DNA from: Thermotogota bacterium
Lineage (GTDB): Bacteria; Thermotogota; Thermotogae; Thermotogales; Thermotogaceae
DNA: 48,442 nucleotides
NCBI GenBank assembly: GCA_030550515.1
Contig: JAUQPE010000011.1
Coordinates: forward strand, 145,746 to 194,187
Direction: 5' to 3'
This document shows, in pieces, positions 18,516 through 26,294 of the stretch (positions are counted from its first letter, which is position 1; each line of letters starts with the position of its first letter). Below the pieces are notes generated by a model. The model had not been told where the DNA came from and ran no database searches. It saw only the letters and a list, made by a program, of their open reading frames with translations. The translations under genes were made by a program, and so were the position numbers.

Positions 18516-19880
18516 GTGGAAGAATCCGTGAGTGAAAACTTCGCCGTATTGGGATTGGAAGCGATCTTTCTCTTGCTTCTCATTTACCTCTCCAACTTCT
18601 TCTCTTCCTCAGAAACCGCCCTCACGCTCACGAGCAAGCTCAAGATCAAGGAGTTCATAGAGAAGCACGAAGAGAAGGACCAGAGGGAATCTTACATGCA
18701 CCTGTTCAACAAGTACCTCACGACCATCCTCATAAGCAACAACCTCGTGAACCTTCTCGCTTCTTCCATATCGACCATCATCTTTCTCAACTTGCTCAGG
18801 GGTGTCAACGAGGAGGTCGTGGCGCTCATCTCCACTCTGTTCATCACCACGGTTTTGCTCGTCTTCGGGGAGATCACGCCGAAGATCGTCGCGAGGCTCC
18901 AACCGGACAGGGTCTTCCACAGGTCGATCAAAGTCGTTCGGGTGCTCTCCAGGCTCCTCGATCCTGTGGAAAAGTTCATCCTGAAGGTCTGCGACGCCCT
19001 CATCTGGTTGAGGTACAGACGGAGGGTCTCCGAGGACATCTTGATCACGGAGGAGGACATCATCTCCATCGTTCAGGTCGGGGGGGAGATGGGGGTCATA
19101 GAAGAAGAGGAAGAGAGGATCGTGAAGAGGGCCTTCGAGATGAAAGAGATCGAAGTGAAGGAGATCATGACGCCCAGGATAGAGATCGTTGCAATCGAGG
19201 AAAATCAGACGATCGGAGATCTGGTAGAGCTCATAAAGGAGGAAGGTTACTCGAGGATCCCGGTCTTCCGCGAGACCATCGACAACATCGTCGGTGTCTG
19301 TTACGCAAAGGACGTGTTGGCCCTCCTGACGATGAAGGACTGCGAAGAGCTCATGGGTATGCGGGTGAAGGACATCATGAGGGAGGCCATATACGTGCCG
19401 GAGACGATGAACATAGACCAGCTCCTCAGGATCCTCAGGAGCAAGAAGGTGCACATCGCGGTGGTGGTGGACGAGTACGGCGGAACGGCCGGTCTGGTGA
19501 CCTTGGAGGACATCATAGAAGAGTTGGTGGGAGACATCATGGACGAGTACGACTACGACGAGATCTCGGAGATCAGAAAGATCGGCGAGAGGACGTACGT
19601 GGTGGATGGTGGCACTCCCATAAACGACCTGGAGATAGAGCTGAAGATCCAGTTCCCGGAGACGGAGTACGAAACGATCGCCGGATACCTTCTCGAACAG
19701 TTCAAGAGGATACCGTCCGTGGGGGACGAGTTGAGGGTGGGGAACCTGTACTTCAGGGTCCTCGCCGTCGGAAAGAACAGGATAGAGAGGGTACTCGTCA
19801 GGATAGAGGAGGAAGGGGAGCGTGGACGTGAAGAAGCTGATAGAAGAAGCGAGGAAAGCGAAGGAGAAGGCGTACGCTGA
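18516..19880 (+). CDS. CorC/HlyC-type membrane protein (CNNM-CBS-CorC domains)
   Basis: 454 residues. The DUF21/CNNM membrane domain (about 1-190) has several helices and the SSSETALT motif near residue 30. A CBS pair follows (about 210-335), with MTPRIEIVAIEE and DEYGGTAGLVTLEDI, and then the small CorC_HlyC domain (about 350-435) with the VDGGTPINDLE motif. Such proteins are linked to magnesium efflux and are often called hemolysin-like. The start is GTG 18516 with GGAGGTGG (18500-18507). The last 20 residues are highly charged (Glu/Arg) and the coding end overlaps cytidine deaminase by 59 bases. Confidence 0.9.
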   Translation: MEESVSENFAVLGLEAIFLLLLIYLSNFFSSSETALTLTSKLKIKEFIEKHEEKDQRESYMHLFNKYLTTILISNNLVNLLASSISTIIFLNLLRGVNEEVVALISTLFITTVLLVFGEITPKIVARLQPDRVFHRSIKVVRVLSRLLDPVEKFILKVCDALIWLRYRRRVSEDILITEEDIISIVQVGGEMGVIEEEEERIVKRAFEMKEIEVKEIMTPRIEIVAIEENQTIGDLVELIKEEGYSRIPVFRETIDNIVGVCYAKDVLALLTMKDCEELMGMRVKDIMREAIYVPETMNIDQLLRILRSKKVHIAVVVDEYGGTAGLVTLEDIIEELVGDIMDEYDYDEISEIRKIGERTYVVDGGTPINDLEIELKIQFPETEYETIAGYLLEQFKRIPSVGDELRVGNLYFRVLAVGKNRIERVLVRIEEEGERGREEADRRSEESEGEGVR

Positions 19881-20211
19881 GTACTCGAAGTTCAAAGTGG
19901 GGGCGGCGCTCCTCACCAAGTCCGGCAAGATCTTCACCGGCGTGAACGTGGAGAACGCCTCCTACGGTTTGACGGTGTGCGCGGAGAGGGTCGCCGTGTT
20001 CAAGGCGGTATCCGAGGGGGAGAGGGAATTTCTCGCGATAGCTGTGGTTTCCGATTCCCAGGAGATAACGCCACCGTGCGGTGCCTGTAGACAAGTCCTG
20101 TTCGAGTTCTCGGAAGACATGGACGTGATCATGGCGAACAAGGACGGGAAATATGAGATAATGAAGTTGAAAGATCTGATGCCGAAAGGTTTCAAGCTGA
20201 GGGGAGGTTGA
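19822..20211 (+). CDS. cdd: Cytidine deaminase
   Basis: 129 residues, the small tetrameric zinc type. Zinc ligands are Cys53 (in TVCAER), Cys86 and Cys89 (PPCGAC); Glu55 is the proton shuttle. [12 protein letters not shown] and NVENASYG form the substrate pocket. It converts cytidine and deoxycytidine to uridine forms in pyrimidine salvage. The start GTG 19822 lies inside the previous gene, 59 bases before its stop, preceded by GGAAGGGGAG. The frame is open and family-like from this codon, so the overlap looks real and not a sequencing error. The stop overlaps the era start region. Confidence 0.93.
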   Translation: MDVKKLIEEARKAKEKAYAEYSKFKVGAALLTKSGKIFTGVNVENASYGLTVCAERVAVFKAVSEGEREFLAIAVVSDSQEITPPCGACRQVLFEFSEDMDVIMANKDGKYEIMKLKDLMPKGFKLRGG

Positions 20212-21113
20212 GTACCATCAAGTCCGGTTTCGTTGCCCTCGCGGGAAAACCGAACGTTGGGAAGTCCACCTTCATAAACACGGTGTTCGGCAGGAAAGTG
20301 GTGATCGTCTCGGACAAACCCCAGACGACCAGGAACAGGATAAATTGCATCTACACGGACAAGGACGCCCAGATCGTCTTCGTGGACACGCCGGGTATAC
20401 ACAAGCCGCTGCACAGACTGGGAGAGTACATGGTGAAGGCGGCGATACAGGCCTTGAAAGGAGTCGACGTGGTGCTGTTCATGCTCGACGCTGAGGACGG
20501 CTTCACCAAGACGGACGAACACGTCGCCCAAATCGCCAAGGAGGCGGGCACGAAGACGATCATCGTCGTCAACAAGATCGACGCGGTCGAGCGGGAAAGG
20601 GCGGAAGCGATCGGAGAAACGGCGAAAAAGCACGTGGAAAACTTCGTTTCCGTGCACTACATCTCCGCCCTTCGGGGAGAAGGCGTCCCCGAGGTCCTCG
20701 AGAAGATAAAGGAGATCCTCCCGGAAGGGCCCCAGTACTATCCGGAAGACATGGTGACGGACAGGCCTTTGTCCTTCATGGTCTCGGAGATCGTGAGGGA
20801 GAAGATCTTCCACCTCACCTACCAGGAGGTCCCCCATTCAACCGCGGTGATAGTGGAGGAGATAAAGGATCGTCCCAACGGCGTGCTCTACATAAGGGCG
20901 ACCATTTACGTCGAGAGGGAATCCCAAAAAGGTATCCTCATCGGAAAGAACGGTTCCATGATCAAAAAGATAGGAACCTTGGCCCGCGAGGAGATAGAGT
21001 TCCTCGTGGGAAGGAAGGTCTTCCTGGACCTGAACGTGAAAGTGAAAGAGAAGTGGAGGGAAAAGGACTTCATCATCCTCCACGAGATCGGGATGAAGGA
21101 CGAGGTAAGGTGA
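20208..21113 (+). CDS. era: Ribosome-assembly GTPase Era
   Basis: About 301 residues. The GTPase domain has G1 GKPNVGKST, a G2 TTR-N-R motif, G3 DTPGIHKP and G4 NKID. The KH domain has [11 protein letters not shown]. Era binds the 3' end of 16S rRNA and helps mature the 30S subunit. The start needs care. TTG 20208 overlaps the cdd stop, but its ribosome-binding site would be only about three bases away. GGGGAGGTTGA (20201-20211) is spaced correctly for the in-frame ATC at 20217, which would give a start at Ile-Lys-Ser-Gly-Phe. I keep TTG in the coordinates. YqeH follows 12 bases downstream. Confidence 0.94.
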   Translation: MSTIKSGFVALAGKPNVGKSTFINTVFGRKVVIVSDKPQTTRNRINCIYTDKDAQIVFVDTPGIHKPLHRLGEYMVKAAIQALKGVDVVLFMLDAEDGFTKTDEHVAQIAKEAGTKTIIVVNKIDAVERERAEAIGETAKKHVENFVSVHYISALRGEGVPEVLEKIKEILPEGPQYYPEDMVTDRPLSFMVSEIVREKIFHLTYQEVPHSTAVIVEEIKDRPNGVLYIRATIYVERESQKGILIGKNGSMIKKIGTLAREEIEFLVGRKVFLDLNVKVKEKWREKDFIILHEIGMKDEVR

Positions 21114-21125
21114 GGAGGAAGAGGT

Positions 21126-22217
21126 GTGAAGTGCCCGGGTTGCGGTGCCGAGATGCAGTTCGAGGACCCCAGGAAACCAGGTTACATCCCTCAGGAAGTC
21201 TACGAAAGGCGAATCCAAGAGGGGAAAGAGGTACTCTGTCAAAGGTGCTTCAGGATGAAACACTACGGGAAGTTGGAGTGGATCGACTTCGACTGGGATT
21301 TCAAAAAGGAGCTGAAGTCCTACCTCGGCGGCTTCGACGTGGTGCTTTGGGTCATCGACGTGTTCGATTTCGAGGGTACTTACAGGGAAGACATCGCAGA
21401 ACTTTTGAGAGGAAAGCGCGTGATCTACGCGGTGAACAAGCTGGACCTTCTCCCGAAAGCGGTGAAGGTGGCCGAGCTGAAAGAGTGGCTGAAGGAGAGG
21501 ATGAGGGTCGACGATCCAGACGACATACGGGTGGTGAGCGCGGTCAAGGGCTTTGGGATAAATTCTCTCGTGAAGCACGTGGCGTCGTTGACCGACAAGA
21601 TCTTGGTCATCGGCGTCACCAACGTTGGGAAATCTTCCCTTTTGAACCGAATCTGCACGCACGAGAACACCGTGAGCCCGTTTCCTGGAACGACGCTCGG
21701 TATCATGAAGAGGAAGGCCAAGGACGCGGACGTCCACTTCTACGACACACCCGGCATAATGACGCGCGACAGGGTCTTGGACCTCCTGGATCCAGAGTGC
21801 CAAAAGGTCATCCTTCCCCAAAAAGAACTCTCCAGGAAGACCTTCAAGCCCGACAACGGCAGGGTCATCTTCATGGGAGGGTTGTGCCGTTTCGACATCA
21901 GCTTTGAAGGTGAAAAAAGGCCCATTTTTTTGCTTTTCGCCTCGGAGAGCGTGGTCTTTCACGAAACCAACAAGACGAAGGCGGAAGAGCTGATGAGGGA
22001 AAGGCTCGGCGACTTGCTCGTTCCACCGTGTAGGAAGGCACGTTACGAGGACTTCAAATGGAAGAAAGAAAGATTCGTTCTGAAGGAAGGAGAAGAGTTG
22101 GTGGTGGCGGGACTTGGTTGGATGAGCGTGAGAAGGGACCCCTTCACCGTCGAGGTCACCGTTCCAGAGAGCGTGAAACTGGTGGTGAGGAAAGCGCTGG
22201 TGTCTCCCAAAGGCTAG
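21126..22217 (+). CDS. yqeH: YqeH-like circularly permuted GTPase
   Basis: 363 residues. An N-terminal zinc finger (CPGC at residues 3-6 and CQRC near 39-42) precedes a permuted GTPase whose motifs run G4 (NKLD), G5, G1 (GVTNVGKSS), G2 and G3 (DTPG). The C-terminal part follows the YqeH pattern with GLGWMSV near the end. YqeH helps 30S subunit assembly, so it pairs well with Era upstream. The start is GTG 21126 after GAGGAAGAGG. The stop TAG (22215-22217) overlaps the dnaJ stop on the other strand within CTAG, with no hairpin between the two convergent genes. Confidence 0.9.
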   Translation: MKCPGCGAEMQFEDPRKPGYIPQEVYERRIQEGKEVLCQRCFRMKHYGKLEWIDFDWDFKKELKSYLGGFDVVLWVIDVFDFEGTYREDIAELLRGKRVIYAVNKLDLLPKAVKVAELKEWLKERMRVDDPDDIRVVSAVKGFGINSLVKHVASLTDKILVIGVTNVGKSSLLNRICTHENTVSPFPGTTLGIMKRKAKDADVHFYDTPGIMTRDRVLDLLDPECQKVILPQKELSRKTFKPDNGRVIFMGGLCRFDISFEGEKRPIFLLFASESVVFHETNKTKAEELMRERLGDLLVPPCRKARYEDFKWKKERFVLKEGEELVVAGLGWMSVRRDPFTVEVTVPESVKLVVRKALVSPKG

Positions 22218-23326
22218 GAGATCTTTATACCCCTCTTCCTTGCGAGCTCTTCCAAAATGGCCTTTTCTTCCCTCGTCAAATCTTTAGGTATCTCCACGTG
22301 CACGTTCACGAGCAAGTCTCCCCTCCTGCCGTGTTCGTCGGGGAGTCCTTTGCCCTTCAACTTGAAGATCGTTTCGGGTTGCGTGCCGGCGGGGATCTTC
22401 AGGAGCGTGGTGTCTCCCTCCGGTAGGGGAACCTCCACGGTTGTCCCGAGCAGGGCCTGGAGGTAATCGATGGTGAGGTCGTAGATCAAGTCCCTTCCGG
22501 ATTTTTTGAACCTGGGGTCTGGTCTGAGCCTCACCACGACGATGAGGTCACCGTAGGGACCCCCGTAAAAACCCGCGTTTCCCTCTCCCGAGAACCGCAC
22601 TCTCGCACCGTCTTCGACGTATGGGGGAAGCTTGATCGTCCTTCGAACTTTCCTCTTCACCCTACCGGAACCACCGCACTCGCGACAGAACTCCTTGGGA
22701 ATCCTACCCGTTCCCTCGCACCTGGTGCAGGGTCTTTCGCTCACGAAGTAACCGAAGAACGACCTCCGTTCTTCCCTGATCCTTCCCGTGCCGCCGCAGA
22801 CGGGACAGTCGACGTACCCGCTTCCCGGTTCCACACCGCTTCCTCTACAGCGTGGGCACGTTTCGTACCTGTCGTACTCTATGGTGATCTCAGCGCCCTT
22901 CAAGAGCGTGGACAAGTCGACCTCGACGAAGTACTCAACGTCCTCTCCCCTTCTCGGGGCAAACCTTTCCCTTCGTTCCCTTGGGGTCTCTCCGAAGAAG
23001 ACTTCAAAGATGTCCCTGTTGAAGAAGTCTTCAAACTCCCTGAAGATATCTTCGAAAGGTGTCCCGTGTTCTTGGGCCTCCTGGTAGACCGGCTGTTCGC
23101 CAACGTAGCCGAAACGATCGTACATGGCCCTCTTCTGTGGATCGCTGAGGACCTCGTAGGCCTCCTGTATCTCCTTGAACCGCCTCTCCGCTTCCTCTCT
23201 GTTCTCGGGGTGCCTGTCCGGGTGCCACTCTTTGACCAACTTCCTGTAGGCCCTCTTTATGTCTTCCAAGGAGGCATCGCGAGGAACGCCGAGTATCTCG
23301 TAGTAGTCTTTTCTCCTCCTCGTCAT
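22214..23326 (-). CDS. dnaJ: Chaperone protein DnaJ
   Basis: 370 residues, full class I architecture. The J domain carries His35-Pro-Asp37. A Phe/Gly-rich linker follows, reduced to a Phe/Glu-rich stretch ([23 protein letters not shown]) listed here only for its Phe content. Four zinc-finger repeats come next ([32 protein letters not shown]), then the C-terminal substrate-binding domains. It stimulates DnaK ATPase and delivers unfolded proteins. It is the last gene of hrcA-grpE-dnaJ and overlaps grpE by four bases (ATGA). No dnaK is present here, so it must lie elsewhere. The near absence of a Gly-rich linker is a mild oddity. Confidence 0.95.
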   Translation of the reverse strand: MTRRRKDYYEILGVPRDASLEDIKRAYRKLVKEWHPDRHPENREEAERRFKEIQEAYEVLSDPQKRAMYDRFGYVGEQPVYQEAQEHGTPFEDIFREFEDFFNRDIFEVFFGETPRERRERFAPRRGEDVEYFVEVDLSTLLKGAEITIEYDRYETCPRCRGSGVEPGSGYVDCPVCGGTGRIREERRSFFGYFVSERPCTRCEGTGRIPKEFCRECGGSGRVKRKVRRTIKLPPYVEDGARVRFSGEGNAGFYGGPYGDLIVVVRLRPDPRFKKSGRDLIYDLTIDYLQALLGTTVEVPLPEGDTTLLKIPAGTQPETIFKLKGKGLPDEHGRRGDLLVNVHVEIPKDLTREEKAILEELARKRGIKIS

Positions 23327-23853
23327 GGCTCATTCTCTCCCTTCTCCTCTTGAACGCTCGCCTGCTCGACGACTGGTTTCGCGGGTTTCACAGCCACTTT
23401 GACTTTGGCGGGCTTGAGGACCTTGCCGTGGAACTTGTAACCTTCTTCCAAGACCTCCAAGATCGTGTACTCCTCCACGCTGTCCGTCTCCACCCTCTCG
23501 TACGCCTCGTGCTCGAAGGGGTTGAACTTCTCGCCAGCCCTCACGCTTATTTTGACCAACCCCTCCTTTTCCAGAACGTTGATGAGTTTTTTGTATATCA
23601 ACTTCACACCCTCGTAGAAGGACGTGTTGGAGTGATCGGTCTGGTTGAGCGCCCTCTCGAAATCCTCGAGGATCGGGACCAATTTTGCGATCAAGTATTC
23701 GTTCGCGTTCTTTATGATCTCCCTTCTCTCCCTGGCGACCTCATCCCTGTAGTTCTCGTACTCCGCCTTGAGCCTCTTCGCGTACTCTTCCAATTCTTTG
23801 CACCTTTCTTCGAGTTCTTTCAGCTTGACTTCCACGTCGTTCTTCTCGCACAT
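23323..23853 (-). CDS. grpE: Nucleotide exchange factor GrpE
   Basis: 176 residues. A long N-terminal coiled coil (about 5-60, [20 protein letters not shown]) ends in the R-x-R-R-EI-x-x-x-A segment. The four-helix region then includes [10 protein letters not shown], and the beta wing holds the [15 protein letters not shown] motif. GrpE releases ADP from DnaK and is often a heat sensor. The ribosome-binding site GGAGGTGA overlaps the stop codon of hrcA. The C-terminus has a Lys/Pro/Val/Glu-rich tail ([11 protein letters not shown]) likely to be disordered. Confidence 0.94.
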   Translation of the reverse strand: MCEKNDVEVKLKELEERCKELEEYAKRLKAEYENYRDEVARERREIIKNANEYLIAKLVPILEDFERALNQTDHSNTSFYEGVKLIYKKLINVLEKEGLVKISVRAGEKFNPFEHEAYERVETDSVEEYTILEVLEEGYKFHGKVLKPAKVKVAVKPAKPVVEQASVQEEKGENEP

Positions 23854-23859
23854 CGCGTA

Positions 23860-24882
23860 TCACCTCCTGGAGATCGTCGTGAAGTACTCGGATAGCCTGT
23901 TGAGGACGTACTCCATCACCCTGAAGTTGGTGTCGTACTTGGTGATCTTTGAGGTGAACAGGTGGACCGCTCCTATGGGTGTGGAGTCCTTGTAGTACCA
24001 ACCCGAGAAGACCGCGAACTTCTCCATCCTCTTCCTCCCTATCTCTTTCCCTATCTTCACCACGATCTCTCCTCGAGAGCCTTCCAGAAACTCTTTCAAG
24101 TTTCTCTTGTCCGACAAGAACTCCAGAAGACCCTTGATGTCTTCCGTGTCCAGGGTGTCGTCGCTCAGGAGGTTTTCAAAGCCAAGCTCTATGTAGCTTT
24201 CCCTGGTCTCGCTTATTATGCTCTCCAGGAGCTTCAAAAATTGGCTTCCTTTGAAATACTCTATCTTTCCTTCGAGTATCTCGCTCACGGAATGTCCCCT
24301 TAAAACGAGGTTCAAGTGTTCTTCGATCCTCCGCCAATCCGGTATCTCCTCCACCCTCATTGGCGTCGTCTTGAGAACGCCAAGCTCCGTCAAGAGGGAG
24401 AACACCATGTAGTTTTCGGCGATCGGTGTGAGAACGACGCGAACGATCCTCAGGTTCCTCAAGTTCGGCTTCTCGATAACGACGTAGCCCTTTGTTGCTC
24501 TTTCGAGCACGCTTCCTATCATCGTCAAGATCTTCTCGGGATCGGCTAAGGGTATCATTCTCAGCACTTCAACTTCCACGCTCGGAGTCGAGGTCTCCCT
24601 CAAGAGCTTCAACATTTCTTCAAAGTAGAACCTCAGCCCCTTATCGGTCGGTATGCGACCGGCGGAGGTGTGGGGTTGGTAGATGTACCCCAGGTGCTCG
24701 AGTTTTTTCATGTCGTTCCTGATCGTGGCACCGCTGTACTCGATGTTCGTGACGTCGAGCACCTGTTGTGAGCTGACGGGTTTTTTCTTCTCGATGTACT
24801 CTCTGACGATGCAGTAGAGCACCTTCCTCTGCCTCTCGTTGAGTTCTCTGGATTTCTTCCTTTCGGGTTTTCTCGCAGCCAT
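23860..24882 (-). CDS. hrcA: Heat-inducible transcription repressor HrcA
   Basis: 340 residues. The winged-helix domain (about 15-90) has the typical VSSQQVL and SGATIRNDMKKLEHLGYI recognition helix, followed by HTSAGRIPT. The GAF-like dimerisation domain then shows the family end pattern with SGWYYKDSTPIGAV, AVHLFTSKITKYD and the VMEYVLNRLSEYF helix. HrcA binds CIRCE and is kept active by a chaperonin, usually GroE. A perfect CIRCE lies four bases before its own ATG (24882), so it represses its own operon and the chaperone genes downstream. Thermotoga HrcA was the first of the family with a known crystal structure, as I recall. Confidence 0.96.
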   Translation of the reverse strand: MAARKPERKKSRELNERQRKVLYCIVREYIEKKKPVSSQQVLDVTNIEYSGATIRNDMKKLEHLGYIYQPHTSAGRIPTDKGLRFYFEEMLKLLRETSTPSVEVEVLRMIPLADPEKILTMIGSVLERATKGYVVIEKPNLRNLRIVRVVLTPIAENYMVFSLLTELGVLKTTPMRVEEIPDWRRIEEHLNLVLRGHSVSEILEGKIEYFKGSQFLKLLESIISETRESYIELGFENLLSDDTLDTEDIKGLLEFLSDKRNLKEFLEGSRGEIVVKIGKEIGRKRMEKFAVFSGWYYKDSTPIGAVHLFTSKITKYDTNFRVMEYVLNRLSEYFTTISRR

Positions 24883-24885
24883 ATC

Positions 24886-24912
24886 TTAGCACTCCCTTTT
24901 TTCGAGTGCTAA
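24886..24912 (-). promoter_or_regulatory. CIRCE operator
   Basis: TTAGCACTC (24886-24894) and GAGTGCTAA (24904-24912) form a perfect 9-base inverted repeat with a 9-base spacer, identical to the CIRCE consensus. It lies between the promoter and the ATG of hrcA, so bound HrcA would block transcription of hrcA-grpE-dnaJ. At the RNA level it falls in the leader, next to the start codon. Confidence 0.98.
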
Positions 24913-24916
24913 AAAT

Positions 24917-24945
24917 AGTTTATCACAACTACCGGAAAGATTCAA
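24917..24945 (-). promoter_or_regulatory. Sigma-A type promoter of hrcA-grpE-dnaJ
   Basis: On the minus strand, TTGAAT (24945-24940) is separated by 17 bases from TAAACT (24922-24917). Each box matches four of six consensus bases. Transcription would start within or just before the CIRCE element, as in other HrcA-controlled operons. Confidence 0.7.
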
Positions 24946-24991
24946 GTTTTATGAAACTTCCCGGTTCGGTTGCGCTCGCTCTTCGACGGTG

Positions 24992-25020
24992 TTGTCAACT
25001 TGCCGCCCTTGTGATAAAAT
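24992..25020 (+). promoter_or_regulatory. Promoter of tRNA-Leu
   Basis: TTGTCA (24992-24997), a 17-base spacer and TAAAAT (25015-25020), each matching five of six consensus bases. It ends 17 bases before the tRNA. It is back-to-back with the hrcA promoter, and the roughly 45 bases between them hold no other feature that I see. Confidence 0.85.
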
Positions 25021-25037
25021 AGATACACGACAGGAGT

Positions 25038-25124
25038 GCCGAGGTGGCGGAATGGCAGACGCGGCTGACTCAAAATCAGCTGGGGGATAACCCCGTGCGG
25101 GTTCAACTCCCGCCCTCGGCACCA
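25038..25124 (+). tRNA. tRNA-Leu (anticodon CAA)
   Basis: An 87-base gene. The acceptor stem GCCGAGG pairs with CCTCGGC, followed by discriminator A and an encoded CCA (25122-25124). The anticodon stem GCTGA/TCAGC holds the loop CTCAAAA, giving anticodon CAA for codon TTG. A long variable arm with paired GGGG/CCCC (class II) is typical of Leu. The T arm is GGG-TTCAACT-CCC. The encoded CCA matters because the tRNase Z at 37785 belongs to the Thermotoga type known to cut after CCA. Confidence 0.97.
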
Positions 25125-25129
25125 GTGGA

Positions 25130-25155
25130 AGGGGCTCTCGCCCCTCTTAATTTTT
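25130..25155 (+). terminator. Terminator after tRNA-Leu
   Basis: AGGGGC (25130-25135) and GCCCCT (25140-25145) form a stem with loop TCTC, followed by CTTAATTTTT. The T run starts a few bases after the stem. It lies between the tRNA and the sua5 start, so sua5 may have partial read-through. Confidence 0.75.
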
Positions 25156-25173
25156 GTGTGGGGCCGTGATGGG

Positions 25174-26184
25174 ATGACGAGGGTGGTCAGAGTCGATCCC
25201 TTGGATCCAAGGGAGGAAGATCTAAGGGAAGCGGTGGACCTGCTGAAAGGTGGGGAGGTCGTGATCTTCCCCACGGAAACTGTCTACGGTTTGGGAGCGG
25301 ACGTCTTCAACGAAAGAGCTTGCAGGAAGATCTTCGAGTTGAAGAAGCGCCCACTCGATAACCCTCTGATAGTCCACATAGACTCCTTCGAGCAACTCTT
25401 CAAGATCGCAAAGGCGCAAGACCGCTACCTCCACATCCTGGAGAGGTTTTGGCCGGGTCCCCTAACGGTGGTGTTGGAAAAAAAGGATGTCGTATCGGAC
25501 GTGGTCACCGCTGGGCTCGAAACGGTGGCCGTGAGGATGCCGGCACACCCCGTTGCCCTGAAGTTGATAAGGCTCCTCGGGAGTCCGATCGCCGCTCCCA
25601 GCGCCAACGTGTCGGGACGCCCCAGCGCCACGAGCGTCGAGCACGTCTTGGAGGACTTCATGGGAAAAGTGAAGCTGGTGATCGACGCCGGCCCCACCCC
25701 CTTCGGACTCGAGTCGACGGTCGTGGACCTCACCAAATCTCCCCCCGTTCTCTTGAGGCCCGGACCCGTCGAGGTGGAAAAACTGGTGGAGATCTTTGAA
25801 GGTCTGATCGTGCCGGATTTCGTCCGCGAAAAGAAAGGTTTCTCGGGCGTACCCCCTTCCCCTGGCGTGAAGTACAGGCACTACGCCCCCTCGAAACCCC
25901 TCGTGCTCGTCGAAGACTTGAACAAGATGCCCCAGGTCCTGAGGGAGCACCCCAACAGCGTTGTTCTGTGCGTGAAGGAGCATTCCCACCTGTACGAGGA
26001 ACCTCTGGTGCTTGGCTCTCTGGAGAACCCCTACAGCATAGCGCAGAACCTCTTCAGGGCGCTGAGAGAGGCCGAAAAGATGGTTGGGAAAGAGTGGATA
26101 GTGGTGGAAGGTTTCGAAGAGAAAGGGATCCTGTTCGCCGTGATGAACAGGTTGAGGAAGGCCGCCACGGAGATCGTGAGGTGA
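25174..26184 (+). CDS. Threonylcarbamoyl-AMP synthase, Sua5 type
   Basis: 336 residues from ATG 25174. The YrdC domain (about 1-205) has the FPTETVYGLGAD start, the KKRPLDNPLIVH motif and the SANVSGRPSATS ATP/substrate loop. The C-terminal Sua5 domain (about 225-336) starts after SPGVKYRHYAPSKP. It makes threonylcarbamoyl-AMP from threonine, bicarbonate and ATP for t6A37 synthesis in ANN-decoding tRNAs. This product is the substrate precursor for MtaB at 3025. An in-frame GTG at 25156 lies next to the tRNA terminator and is less likely. The ribosome-binding site is weak (GGGGCCGTGAT). Confidence 0.9.
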   Translation: MTRVVRVDPLDPREEDLREAVDLLKGGEVVIFPTETVYGLGADVFNERACRKIFELKKRPLDNPLIVHIDSFEQLFKIAKAQDRYLHILERFWPGPLTVVLEKKDVVSDVVTAGLETVAVRMPAHPVALKLIRLLGSPIAAPSANVSGRPSATSVEHVLEDFMGKVKLVIDAGPTPFGLESTVVDLTKSPPVLLRPGPVEVEKLVEIFEGLIVPDFVREKKGFSGVPPSPGVKYRHYAPSKPLVLVEDLNKMPQVLREHPNSVVLCVKEHSHLYEEPLVLGSLENPYSIAQNLFRALREAEKMVGKEWIVVEGFEEKGILFAVMNRLRKAATEIVR

Positions 26185-26194
26185 TCACAAAAAG

Positions 26195-26223
26195 TTTCCT
26201 TTGCGTTCAGATGATAGTAAACT
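26195..26223 (+). promoter_or_regulatory. Possible promoter for the membrane pyrophosphatase
   Basis: TTTCCT (26195-26200), 17 bases, TAAACT (26218-26223). The -35 match is poor (three of six), the -10 matches four of six. It lies in the 110 bases between sua5 and the pyrophosphatase gene, which otherwise hold no feature I can identify. Confidence 0.3.
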
Positions 26224-26294
26224 TTCCTGTGCTAGGATGGATGCGGGTGAGTGGGAACGGAGGCAACCATCTCAAAAACGTGGGGGGTGTGCTC

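Noticed and set aside
19822-19880. Possible frameshift joining the CorC-type gene and cytidine deaminase
   Set aside because: Both proteins are complete at family length and cytidine deaminase has its own GTG and upstream GGAAGGGGAG. The 59-base overlap seems natural.
22214-26000. Long plus- and minus-strand frames opposite dnaJ, grpE, hrcA and sua5
   Set aside because: They have no ribosome-binding sites and His/Leu/Arg-rich shadow composition. The opposite strand carries well recognised genes.
26185-26294. Riboswitch or leader RNA before the membrane pyrophosphatase
   Set aside because: I found no paired structure or known motif in these 110 bases, only a weak promoter-like pair.
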